Translations under genes and position numbers: made by a program | From: Actinocatenispora thailandica | GTDB lineage: Bacteria > Actinomycetota > Actinomycetes > Mycobacteriales > Micromonosporaceae | Assembly: GCF_016865425.1 (NCBI RefSeq) | Contig: NZ_AP023355.1 | Coordinates: 1,176,198 to 1,240,197 of the forward strand | DNA: 64,000 nt | Direction of reading: 5' to 3' | Shown: positions 46,418 to 54,655 of the stretch, piece after piece | Layout: each line of letters starts with the position of its first letter | Position numbering within the stretch: position 1 is the stretch's first letter | The notes under the pieces: model-generated | What the model was told of the DNA's origin: nothing | The model's input: only the letters and a program-made list of their open reading frames with translations | The model's database searches: none

Positions 46418-47103
46418 GCGCGCAGATCCCGGCGCTTGGTGTACAGCACGTGGAAGACCATCAGCGGTGCGATGATCGCCGGCCAGATCAGCTGCAGGAC
46501 CAGCGGCGCGATCGCCAGCGGCAGCACCATCGCGGCGGCCACGTGCAGCACCGCGTTGAGGATGGTGGCGAGGCCCCAGACCGCGGTCAGCACCCGCAGG
46601 CCGTGCCGGAAGCCCGGGTCGGTGTCCCACCGGCCCGCCCAGGCCCGCAGGCCGTCCGGCCCGACCTTGGTGAGCACGAACGAGCGGTACACCACCAGCA
46701 GCCCGGGCCGGCCGTAGCGCACCGAGGCGAGCAGCCACACGCCAGCAACGCCGACCAGCAGCCACAGCCAGGAGTCGCGGATCAGCAGCACCCGCGGATC
46801 ACCGGTGAGTACCGAGATGCCCACCCCGGCCGCGATCAGTACCAGGACGAACAGGGACGGCAGGTCGACCACCCGGCGGCGGGCGAACCGCACCAGCAGC
46901 ACCAGGACCGGTACCGCCGAGGAGACCACCAGCGCGGTCCACAGGTTCGCGCCGAGGGCGCGCAGCCCGTACAGCACCGCGAGCGGTGCCACGATGTCGA
47001 GCGCGATCGACCCGATCGGCGCCCAGCGGCCGGGCGTGTGGCGGGCCGGTGGCTGGTGCGCGGTCGCGGCCGGCGCCGCGGTTCGCGTTGTCGGTTGGCT
47101 CAT
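46414..47103 (-). CDS. VC0807-like integral membrane protein
   Basis: A 229-aa membrane protein with five to six hydrophobic helices, matching the VC0807/DUF3159-like type of unknown function. After a polar start (SQPTTRTAAPAATAHQPPAR) come ALDIVAPLAVLYGLR, ALVVSSAVPVLVLLVRF and LPSLFVLVLIAAGVGISVL helices. CGAAGGAGCACCCG precedes the ATG. It lies between the TetR gene (20 nt upstream) and the coupled FAD monooxygenase. Confidence 0.85.
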   Translation of the reverse strand: MSQPTTRTAAPAATAHQPPARHTPGRWAPIGSIALDIVAPLAVLYGLRALGANLWTALVVSSAVPVLVLLVRFARRRVVDLPSLFVLVLIAAGVGISVLTGDPRVLLIRDSWLWLLVGVAGVWLLASVRYGRPGLLVVYRSFVLTKVGPDGLRAWAGRWDTDPGFRHGLRVLTAVWGLATILNAVLHVAAAMVLPLAIAPLVLQLIWPAIIAPLMVFHVLYTKRRDLRA

Positions 47104-47123
47104 CGGGTGCTCCTTCGCCGACC

Positions 47124-47807
47124 TCATCGGCCGGTCCGCTCGGTACCGCGGTCGGCTGCCGGCCGCGAGGCCCCGGTTTCGGGGTGGCCGGGCGCGCCGG
47201 CCGGGGGAGGTGTGCCGGCCGCCGTGGGCTCGGCGCGGGTGGCGCGGTCGAACAGGTCGAACAGTTCCCGGGCGTAGCGCACGTGGTCGACGTCCGGCAG
47301 CACCGCGACCGCGTCGATCGCCGCCCGCAGGGTCGTCGCCATCACCTCCGGGTCGAACCGGCGGAACACGCCCTCCTCCTGTCCGGCGCGGAAGAACTCG
47401 ACCGCCACCGCCCGCGGGGTGTCCGATGTGGACAGCCGGTCGTCGTTGCGGGTGCCGGCGAAGATCTCGACCAGCGCCCGGATCCGGGCCGGATGGTCGC
47501 GCAGGAACTCCAGGTTCGCGGTGAGGTACGCGGCCAGCGCGGCGCGGCGGTCGGTGGTCGCGGCGATCCGGGGCTGCACGTACCGGGTCGCCTCGCCGAG
47601 CACGGTGTCGACGACCGCCTGGATCAGCTCGGTCTTGTCCTCGAAGTGGTACGAGATGAGCCGGGTGCTGCTCAGCCCGGCGCGCCGGGCGATCCGGCCG
47701 AACGAGCACTGCCCGTAGCCGGCGTCCGCGATGACCTCGATCGCCGCGTCGATGATCTGCGCTCGCCGGGCCCGTGCCGCGGGCGAGCGACGCTCTGTTA
47801 CCTGCAT
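47124..47807 (-). CDS. TetR family transcriptional regulator, operon head
   Basis: A 227-aa repressor with the TetR helix-turn-helix in residues 15-62 (IIDAAIEVIADAGYGQCSFG, AGLSSTRLISYHFEDKTEL) and a C-terminal ligand domain ending in a Pro/Gly/Ala tail. The start codon at 47807 lies within a perfect 36-bp inverted repeat (47798-47833), strong evidence for autorepression of the TetR-VC0807-monooxygenase operon. A second in-frame ATG seven codons upstream (MSNFLLMQ) also lies in the repeat. Confidence 0.94.
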   Translation of the reverse strand: MQVTERRSPAARARRAQIIDAAIEVIADAGYGQCSFGRIARRAGLSSTRLISYHFEDKTELIQAVVDTVLGEATRYVQPRIAATTDRRAALAAYLTANLEFLRDHPARIRALVEIFAGTRNDDRLSTSDTPRAVAVEFFRAGQEEGVFRRFDPEVMATTLRAAIDAVAVLPDVDHVRYARELFDLFDRATRAEPTAAGTPPPAGAPGHPETGASRPAADRGTERTGR

Positions 47808-47833
47808 GAGTAAGAAGTTACTCATGCAGGTAA
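47798..47833. promoter_or_regulatory. Perfect TetR operator over the start codon
   Basis: TTACCTGCATGAGTAA (47798-47813) and its exact complement TTACTCATGCAGGTAA (47818-47833) flank the 4-nt spacer GAAG. The 16-bp arms are perfect. The element covers the TetR gene's ATG, so bound repressor would block transcription start or elongation. The plus-strand MTHFR-like gene begins 80 nt to the right and may be controlled by the same site. Confidence 0.9.
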
Positions 47834-47912
47834 ATGCTGTCAAGCGCGCACCGGAAGAGCGCTGCGATCGGGGCAGATGATCTTGCCGAAGCGGATCGGT
47901 AGGGTGTCCGCC

Positions 47913-49040
47913 ATGACGACGCCACCGCACCCGGCCCGGCCGGCCGCCACCCGGCCGGCCAGCCCGGCGGCACCGCCCGCACCGGCGTCCCCGGAGCCGG
48001 TGCCAGGGCCGGAGCCGGTGGCGGGGCCGAGGCCGGAGCCGGAGCCGGTGCCAGGGCCGGTGGCGGGGCTGGGGCCAGGGTCGGGGCCGGTGGCGGGGCC
48101 GGGGCCGGCGGCGTCCTCGCTGGCCGAGCGACTGGCCGCCGGAACCGGCGGGATCCTGCTGCTCGGACTCACCCCGCCGCGGCGCAGCGCCACCGCCGAG
48201 CAGGCGGCCGACATCGCGGACGTCACCCTGCGCCGGCTCGCCGGGCTCGACCTGGACGGCCTGATCCTGTACGACATCGACGACGAGAGCGACCGCAACC
48301 CGGAGCAACGCCCGTTCCCGTACCTGCCGACGATGGATCCGGCGGTCTTCCACGCCGAGCACCTCGGCGGCTGGCCACACCCGGTGATCATCTACCGGTG
48401 TGTCGGCAAGTACCGCGCGCCGGAGCTGACCGCCTGGCTGCGCTCGGTGGATCCGGCCCGGGTGCTCAGCGTGTTCGTCGGATCCTCGTCCACCGACAAG
48501 CCGGTACACACCGGGCTCGCCGAGGCGCACGCGCTGCACGACGAGGTGCGCCCGGAGCTGGAACTCGGCGGCGTCGCCATCACCGAGCGGTACGCCCAGC
48601 GCGGCGACGAGCACCTGCGGATGCTCACCAAGCAGTCCCGCGGCTGCCTGTTCTTCGTCTCCCAGGTCGTCTACGACGTCGACACGACCAAGAGCCTCGC
48701 CTCGGACTACTACTACGCCTGCGCCGAACGCGGCATCGCGCCGCGGCCGGTGATCTTCACCCTGTCGGTGTGCGGCTCGACGAAGACGCTGGCGTTCCTG
48801 CAGTGGCTCGGCGTCAACGTGCCCAAGTGGCTGGAGAACTCGCTGCGGCACTCCACCGACCCGCTCGCCGAGTCGTACCGGCGCTGCCTCGCCACCGCCG
48901 CCGACCTCGTCGAGTTCTGCACCGAGCTGGGCCTGCCGTTCGGTTTCAACGTGGAGAGCGTGTCGATCCGCAAGGCCGAGATCGACGCCTCCGTCGCCCT
49001 CGCCGCCGACATCCGCCGCCTGCTCACCGCGGCCGGCTGA
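47913..49040 (+). CDS. Methylenetetrahydrofolate reductase-like protein
   Basis: A 375-aa protein with a low-complexity Pro/Glu/Val/Gly start (about 25-65) and a TIM-barrel-like body related to methylenetetrahydrofolate reductase: ILLLGLTPPRRSA, LDLDGLILYDIDDES, ITERYAQRGDEHLRML, KSLASDYYYAC and the end GFNVESVSIRKAEIDAS. It would bind a flavin or folate, but the classical catalytic Glu region is not securely identified, so the reaction is uncertain. Divergent from the TetR gene, with the palindromic operator between. The start could vary slightly; MTTPPHP at 47913 is preferred. Confidence 0.75.
   Translation: MTTPPHPARPAATRPASPAAPPAPASPEPVPGPEPVAGPRPEPEPVPGPVAGLGPGSGPVAGPGPAASSLAERLAAGTGGILLLGLTPPRRSATAEQAADIADVTLRRLAGLDLDGLILYDIDDESDRNPEQRPFPYLPTMDPAVFHAEHLGGWPHPVIIYRCVGKYRAPELTAWLRSVDPARVLSVFVGSSSTDKPVHTGLAEAHALHDEVRPELELGGVAITERYAQRGDEHLRMLTKQSRGCLFFVSQVVYDVDTTKSLASDYYYACAERGIAPRPVIFTLSVCGSTKTLAFLQWLGVNVPKWLENSLRHSTDPLAESYRRCLATAADLVEFCTELGLPFGFNVESVSIRKAEIDASVALAADIRRLLTAAG
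47985..48112 (+). repeat. Low-complexity GGGGCCGG-type coding repeat
   Basis: Variants of GAGCCGGTGCCAGGGCCGG and GGTGGCGGGGCCGG alternate about eight times within the 5' end of the MTHFR-like gene, encoding Pro-Glu-Pro-Val-Ala-Gly-Pro stretches. Such DNA slips easily, so the length may vary between strains. Confidence 0.75.
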
Positions 49041-49055
49041 GGCCGGCACCGACCG

Positions 49056-50161
49056 TCAGCGGACCGCCGCGTCCCGGCCCAGCACGATCGCGGTCAGGTT
49101 GGCCAGCGACTCGGTGCCCGGGGCGAAGTACTGGTCGTGCGCGTGCACCCCCGCGGTGCCGAAGACGTGCGCGCCGAAGCCCGGGTCGGTCGGCGCGGTG
49201 CCGTGGCCGACGCCGAGCAACTGCACGTCGGGTACGTCACGGATCCAGTCGTCGCCGGCGCAGCCTGCCCAGATCCGCGCCCGGGTGTGCAGGTCGGCAG
49301 CCCGGTCGACACCCATCCCGGGGCTGCCCACCACGGCGATGTCGCCGACCTGCCGGGGCAGCCGGTGCGCCGCGAGGCCGGCCACCACGCTGCCGTAGCT
49401 GTGCCCGATGACGGTGATGGCGGCGTGCGGTCGCACCGCGGCCAGCCCGGCGGCGAACCGGTCCAGCGCCGTCGCGCCGGCCCGGGCGAGTTCCTCCCTG
49501 GCCGCGCCGCGGCCGAGGTCGACCGGCGGCCGGTACCCCAGCCAGGCGACGACGGCGACCCGCGCACCCGGGGCGGTCGCGGTGGCCTGCCGGTACAGCT
49601 GGGCGGCCTGGGCGTGCGGCGACCGGTACGGGTGCTCGGCGGTGGCCCGGTCGAAGGTGGCCGGGCGGTTGCCGACCCCGGGTACCACCACCGCGATCCG
49701 GTCCGCGCGGGCGAGGTCGCCGAACACCTCGGCCACCCGGCCGCCGGACCGCCGGTCGAATTCGAGGATCTGCCTGCGCTGCTCCGCCCAGGCGCGGAAC
49801 TCGCCGTGGCTGGTCGCCATCACCGCCCGGTTCGCCCGGTACCGCAGCCGCACGGGGCACCGTCCAGGTTGCCCACCACCGTCGGGTACCGGTCGGTCAG
49901 CGTCACCGCGTCGTGCCACCGCAGCTGGTGGAAGAACGCGGCCACCGCGGCCGGCGTCGCGGTCCGCGGGTCGGGCAGCGGGCGCCCGTCCGCCCGGTCG
50001 GCGAGCCAGGCCCGGTCCGCGGTGGTCACCGGCATCGACGCGGTCGCCGGCCCCGGGGTGAACAGCGCGGTCGTCGCCGGTATCGCCAGCGCCAGCCCGG
50101 TCGACGCGAGCAGCGCGACTCGTCGTACCCATCGCCGGACCGGTCCCTGCCGCTGCCGCAC
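49056..50161 (-). pseudogene. Secreted alpha/beta hydrolase (DUF1023-like), frameshifted
   Basis: Two frames combine into one exported serine hydrolase of about 368 aa. The first gives a signal peptide (VRRVALLASTGLALAIPATTALF) and the region ending TDRYPTVVGNLDGAP; the second continues VRLRYRANRAVMATSHGEF and contains the nucleophile motif G-H-S-Y-G-S. The junction at about 49852 needs one more G (CCCCGTG for CCCCGGTG). GGAGG precedes the GTG at 50161. The family (DUF1023/alpha-beta hydrolase) is common in actinomycetes; substrates are unknown. The break may be a sequencing error. Confidence 0.8.
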
Positions 50162-50365
50162 ACACCCTCCACGCGTCCGATTCGTCGGTTCTCGGTCCGC
50201 CCATCGTGCCGTACCGGCGACGCCGGCGCCGAGCCACCCCTCGGCGGTTGTCGGGGACCTCATGCGTCGCCGGCGCGGACCGCATCCCCGGCGGCGCGGA
50301 CCGCAAGCCCGTACCGCCGAGCTGGCGGAGCCCGCCGGGCCGGGACGCCGGTAGCGTGGTCCACC

Positions 50366-51105
50366 GTGCTCACCACGGTGTTCTTCGACCTGGACGCCAC
50401 CCTGGTCGACTTCGGCCCGGCGGCCTGGCGCGCCACGGTACGGGCGGTGTGTCGGCGGCTCGCGGCGGGCACGCCCGGCCTGGATCCCGGGCGGCTCGCC
50501 GACCGGTACGTGGCGCGCTACGTCGCGCGGGCCCGCGCCGCCGGGCCGGGCGCGCAGCATCCGCCTGGGTCGATACCCGCGGCACGAACCGTCTGGCTCG
50601 GGCTGTGGCGGCAGGCACTGACCGAGTGCGGGCACCCCGGGTTGGCCGGGGCCGCGGTCGAGGCGTACATCGACCAGCGCCGGACCGACTACGCGCTGTA
50701 CGACGACGTGCTCGACACGCTGGCCGCGCTTCGCGGCAACGGCCGCACGCTCGGCGTGATCACCAACGGCCCGGGCGACGCGCAGCGCGCCAAGATCGCC
50801 GCGACCGGGCTGACCCGGTACCTGGATCTGGTGGTGATCTCCGGGGAGGTCGAGACGGCGAAACCGGGCCGGGAGATCTTCGACCTCGCGCTGGCCCGGG
50901 CCGGTCGGTCGGCCGCCGACGCCTGCCACGTCGGCGACAGCCTGGCCACCGACGTCGCGGGGGGGGCCGGGCCGCCGACCTGGGCGCCGCGGTCTGGCTG
51001 AACCGTGCCGGGCTGGCCCCCGCATCCGGTACCGACACCGGGTCGCACCGCATCACCACCCTGCGCGCGCTGCCCGGCCTGCTCCACGGCCTCGACGACC
51101 GCTGA
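50366..51105 (+). pseudogene. HAD family hydrolase, frameshifted in a G8 run
   Basis: A haloacid dehalogenase-type phosphatase of about 245 aa. The nucleophile motif is FFDLDATLVD near the start (the more usual DLDGT/DLDxT with Asp nucleophile and second Asp), then VITNGPGDAQ (motif II), AKPGREIFDLAL (motif III Lys) and HVGDSLATDVAG (motif IV). Just after that, a run of eight G at 50949-50956 shifts the frame; AADLGAAVWLNRAG continues in the next one. Six or nine G would restore the gene. Likely a sequencing artefact. Function by family is a small phosphatase. Confidence 0.8.
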
Positions 51106-51205
51106 CGAGCCGGGCGCGGAATCCCCGTTCCCCGGCGTCGCGGGTACCGGGAGGCGGTCGGTGCGGGAGGCGGAAACGTCGGTACCGGATGGCAGGGTGG
51201 CCGGT

Positions 51206-51610
51206 ATGACCGAGCAGACCAGACACCTCGGCGTGTCGATCGACCGGCCCGCGCCCGACGTCTACGAGTGGGCCGCCGATCCGCGTCACCTGACCGAGTG
51301 GGCGCCCGGGTTGACCAGCCGCGTCGAGCAGTTGGACGGGCGCTGGTTCGTGTGGATGGGCGACGACCGGGTGGAGTTCGAGTTCGCGCCGCGCAACGAG
51401 TTCGGCGTGCTCGACCACCGGGTGACGACGCCGTCCGGGCAGGTCTTCGACAACCCGATGCGGGTGATCGCCGACGGCGCCGACCGGTGTGACGTGGTGT
51501 TCACGCTGCGCCGGTCGCCCGGGCTGACCGACGCGGAGTTCGACCGGGACGCCGGTCTCGTCTCGGCCGATCTCGCCCGCCTGAAACGGATCGTCGAGCA
51601 GCGCGACTGA
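51206..51610 (+). CDS. SRPBCC/START-like small protein
   Basis: A 134-aa protein with a helix-grip fold pattern of polyketide cyclase/SRPBCC proteins: HLGVSIDRPAPDVYEWAADP, HLTEWAPGLTSRVEQ, WFVWMGDDRVEFEFAP and a final helix DLARLKRIVEQ. These bind small hydrophobic ligands. The ATG at 51206 is chosen because conserved sequence begins there. A strong bidirectional hairpin follows. No operon partner. Confidence 0.85.
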   Translation: MTEQTRHLGVSIDRPAPDVYEWAADPRHLTEWAPGLTSRVEQLDGRWFVWMGDDRVEFEFAPRNEFGVLDHRVTTPSGQVFDNPMRVIADGADRCDVVFTLRRSPGLTDAEFDRDAGLVSADLARLKRIVEQRD

Positions 51611-51651
51611 CCGGCCGGCAGGACGCGCGGCCGACCGGGCCGGCAGGACGT

Positions 51652-51685
51652 CGAAGGGCCCGACCGTGATCGGTCGGGCCCTTCG
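51652..51685. terminator. Perfect 15-bp hairpin terminator
   Basis: CGAAGGGCCCGACCG and CGGTCGGGCCCTTCG pair perfectly across a TGAT loop. It sits between the SRPBCC gene (plus) and the tRNA gene (minus), ending both transcripts; the tRNA 3' end is 8 nt away. Confidence 0.85.
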
Positions 51686-51692
51686 GATCGGA

Positions 51693-51764
51693 GCGGACGA
51701 CGGGATTCGAACCCGCGACCCTCACCTTGGCAAGGTGATGCGCTACCAGCTGCGCTACGTCCGC
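51693..51764 (-). tRNA. tRNA-Gly (anticodon GCC)
   Basis: The 72-nt minus-strand sequence folds as a tRNA: acceptor stem GCGGACG/CGTCCGC, anticodon stem-loop CACCTTGCCAAGGTG with anticodon GCC, and the T-loop GGTTCGAATC. CCA is not encoded. A hairpin terminator lies just downstream. Confidence 0.97.
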
Positions 51765-51864
51765 GTGCTCGGCAATCGTAGCGCACCACCCCGCCAGCCC
51801 ACACCACGGCCCGGTCGCGAACCGGTCCGAACCCGGCGGCCGGGGCTTACCCGGTGCGGGATGC

Positions 51865-52254
51865 TCAGTCTCCGAGCCGGCCGTCCGCGCGCAGCGCATC
51901 GAACACGTACTGTTCGGCCACCGTAACCCGTGCGTAGTCGCGGTAGCCGAACCAGCCCAGCTCGGCGATCTCCCCGAGCGGTCGCGGCTCGCCCGCGTAC
52001 GAGGCGGTGAAGCACACCATCCGGAACAGCTCCGGACGGGCGTCGCCCATCGCTACCCAGGTACCGAAGTGCCGCATGGTCGTCGGGTCGATGCGCACCC
52101 CGAGCTCCTCGTGCGCCTCCCGAACCAGCGTCTCGGCCCGGCTCTCGCCCGCCTCCCGCCGCCCGCCCGGCAGGTAGAACAGCCGCCGGCCGGTGTTGCG
52201 GGCCACCAGGATCCGCCCGTCGACGGCCAGCACCCACGCGACCTTCTGCATCAT
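51865..52254 (-). CDS. Nudix hydrolase, downstream gene of the ABC-STAND operon
   Basis: A 129-aa Nudix hydrolase with a perfect Nudix box over residues 31-53 (G31-x5-E37-x7-R45-E46-x2-E49-E50-x-G52-V53). The YLPGG before it and GDARPELFRMVCF after it are usual. Such enzymes cleave nucleoside diphosphates linked to another group; the substrate is not specified. It follows the STAND gene by only 34 nt in the same direction, so it may be part of that system (for example acting on a nucleotide signal), though it may also be an independent housekeeping enzyme. First ATG (MMQK) used. Confidence 0.93.
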   Translation of the reverse strand: MMQKVAWVLAVDGRILVARNTGRRLFYLPGGRREAGESRAETLVREAHEELGVRIDPTTMRHFGTWVAMGDARPELFRMVCFTASYAGEPRPLGEIAELGWFGYRDYARVTVAEQYVFDALRADGRLGD

Positions 52255-52288
52255 CGGTGGGACGGTATCCGGTGGGTGCGACAGCGGG

Positions 52289-54655
52289 TCAGCCGCCGAG
52301 CGCGGCGAGGTAGGCGTCGAGCTGGGTGACCAGGTCGATGTCCGGGGAGCGCTCCGCAAGGTCACGGGTCTCGGACAGCCGGGTGATCGTCGGGGCCCGA
52401 TCCGCGGCCGGGTACGAGCAGAGCAGGTCCGCCTCGGCCAGCGCCCGCTGGATCGCGAGCGCCGGGTCGGCGCCGTGCAGCAGCCGGACGTGCGCCTCCT
52501 GGAACAGCTGGTGCGCCCGGTGCGGCGCGGTGTCGAAGGACAGCAGCCCCAGGTTGTGCAGCACGCAGGCCTCGCCGCGGGTGTCACCGGCGCGGCCGAA
52601 CTCGCGCAGCGCCGCCTCCAACCGCGCCTCCGCCTGGCGGCGGTGGCTGAACCTGCCGTCCCCGCCGCTGTGCAGGTACGCCACCGCCAGCGCGAGATCC
52701 GCGCGGCCCCGGCCGGCGTGATCGGAACGGTGCCGCAGTTGCCGGCCCTTGGTCGCCCGGTACAGCGCCACGGTCGGGTCCCGGCCCAGCTCGGCGATGC
52801 TCAGGTTGGTACTGACCTGGGCGCCGCCGCGCGGCCGGCCGGGCCCGCGCTGCGCCTCGTGCAGCCGTTGCTGCGCACCGAACTGGTCGCCGGTGGCACG
52901 GCGGATCGCGGCGACCTGGTTGAGCGCCCAGACCCGCCCGGTCGCCTCGCCGTACCGGTCGGCGAGCAGCCGCACCGAGTGCGCCACCCGGTACGCCCGG
53001 GCGGTGCGGTTGCTGTCGCCGAGACCGCGGTAGTCGCCGGTCGCCTCGTACCAGCGGCACAGCGCGACGGCGATCGCCGTCACCGCGCGCACCCCGCCGC
53101 GGGTCAGCCCGGGTGGGCCGGCCTTGCGGGGCGCCGCCGCGGTCGCCGGCTCCGTCAACGGCACCCAGCGGGTCACCAGCGGCACCAGCGTCGCCTCGTA
53201 CTCGCCGAACCACTCCCGGGCCGACGATTCCGGCAGCCGGTCGGCGTGCCGCCCGGCCAGCTCGCCGTAGTGCCGCAGCAGCCGGGTGAGCGCGCGCTGC
53301 GCCTCGCCGCGCACCGAGCGCCGGGACCACTCCACGTACCCGGTCAGCGGCGGCACCCAGTCGTCGCTGATCAGGTACCGGGGTTCGGGACTGCGGTCGT
53401 CGCCGGCCGCGGCGGAGCCGATCGCGTACCCCTGCCGGATCTGCTGGCGGTGCCGCAGCGTGCGGAGCAGCTCGTAGACCTCGGACTGGCCCTTCGGGCG
53501 GCGCAGCAGTGCGGCGATGCCGGCGAGGTCCAGCTCGACCTCGGCCACCGCGGCCATCCGTCGCAGCAGCCGCAGCTGCACCGGGTGCACCAGCTCGAAG
53601 GTGCGCCAGCAGGCCCGCCACACCGCGTCGTTGACCTGGGTGTCGGGCAGCCAGTCGCTGAGCCGGTCGTCCGGTTCGATGTTCTTCGCCAGCAGCCGGA
53701 TCGCCGTCGGCTGCTTGCCGAGTTCCCGCACGATGATCTTCGCGTTGTCGTTGCGGGACAGGTCGCCCCGGTCGGTCTCCCGGCCGAACAGGTCGATCGC
53801 GTCCTCGTCGCTGAGCCCGGCGACCTCCCAGGTGAACACGTGCGGCTGGATGGACCGGATGCTCATGCCGGTGCCGGCGATCACGGTCAGCCCCAGCGGC
53901 GGGGTGTCCGAGACGAACGGCGCGACCTGCTCGTCGTGCTGCACGTTGTCCAGTACCAGCAGGAGCTGTTCGGCGCGCAGCGCCTCGGTGATCGAGCCGT
54001 CCGGCTTGCCCAGCTGGGCCAGTACCGCGTCCACGACCTGCTGCGCGGTGTAGGGACGTTGCGGCCCGGACCGCAGGTCCACGTAGAGGGTGCGCGCCGC
54101 GGGGTAGGTGCGGGCGCAGCTGAGGGCGACGGCCGAGGTGCCGTAGTTGGGCGCGCCGTAGAGCACGAGTACCCGGCCGTCCTCGATCTGCTGCTTGACC
54201 TCGTCGCACAGCGACTCCCGCCCGACCAGGTCGGGGACCTCCGGCAGCTGGCCGGACACCGGTACCGCGCGCCGGTTGAGCCCGCGCAGCCGGCGCCGTT
54301 CCGGGCTCGGCGGCGGCTCGGCCGGGCCGGCGTCCGGTTCGGCCGTGGCCAGCGCCGCCCGCGCCTCGGCGACGCGGGTGGCGACGGTCGTCGCCGTCAG
54401 CGTCGCGGTGTCCGGGTCGGGGTCCGGATCCGGGTCGGGATCGAGGCGGGTCCGGTACCGCATCTCCAGCAGCAGCGACAGCGCCACCCCGAACAGCACC
54501 GCGAGCAGCGAGTTGATCAGCGACGACTCGGTGATCAGGTTGGCGCCCATGGCGGAGGCGAGCTGGGACACCAGCTCGGCCGCCGCCAGCGGCAGCACGA
54601 ACCGGGCGACGCGCCGGATCCGCTGTCGCCGCAACCGTTTGCGGTCGTCGGTCAT
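52289..54655 (-). CDS. Membrane-anchored STAND (NB-ARC-like) TPR protein with degenerate P-loop
   Basis: A 788-aa protein. Two membrane helices (about 17-40 and 43-64) are followed by an Asp-Pro repeat (71-82) and a charged linker, then an NB-ARC-like NTPase core (about 140-440) and TPR-like helices to the end (GRADLALAVAYLHSG, GEACVLHNLGLLSFDT). Walker A reads G167-A-P-N-Y-G-T-S174: the invariant Lys is Thr. Walker B (LLLVLDNV, 231-238) and the GxP-type segment (LGKQPTAIRLL) remain. Its ATG overlaps the permease stop, coupling it to an ABC importer whose own ATPase is also degenerate. STAND proteins usually act as nucleotide-switched signal hubs; a pseudo-NTPase sensor or scaffold is inferred. 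Confidence 0.88.
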   Translation of the reverse strand: MTDDRKRLRRQRIRRVARFVLPLAAAELVSQLASAMGANLITESSLINSLLAVLFGVALSLLLEMRYRTRLDPDPDPDPDPDTATLTATTVATRVAEARAALATAEPDAGPAEPPPSPERRRLRGLNRRAVPVSGQLPEVPDLVGRESLCDEVKQQIEDGRVLVLYGAPNYGTSAVALSCARTYPAARTLYVDLRSGPQRPYTAQQVVDAVLAQLGKPDGSITEALRAEQLLLVLDNVQHDEQVAPFVSDTPPLGLTVIAGTGMSIRSIQPHVFTWEVAGLSDEDAIDLFGRETDRGDLSRNDNAKIIVRELGKQPTAIRLLAKNIEPDDRLSDWLPDTQVNDAVWRACWRTFELVHPVQLRLLRRMAAVAEVELDLAGIAALLRRPKGQSEVYELLRTLRHRQQIRQGYAIGSAAAGDDRSPEPRYLISDDWVPPLTGYVEWSRRSVRGEAQRALTRLLRHYGELAGRHADRLPESSAREWFGEYEATLVPLVTRWVPLTEPATAAAPRKAGPPGLTRGGVRAVTAIAVALCRWYEATGDYRGLGDSNRTARAYRVAHSVRLLADRYGEATGRVWALNQVAAIRRATGDQFGAQQRLHEAQRGPGRPRGGAQVSTNLSIAELGRDPTVALYRATKGRQLRHRSDHAGRGRADLALAVAYLHSGGDGRFSHRRQAEARLEAALREFGRAGDTRGEACVLHNLGLLSFDTAPHRAHQLFQEAHVRLLHGADPALAIQRALAEADLLCSYPAADRAPTITRLSETRDLAERSPDIDLVTQLDAYLAALGG

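Noticed and set aside
51693-51764. tRNA-Gly as an integration (att) site
   Set aside because: No integrase, and no duplicated tRNA 3' end is seen on either side within the window.
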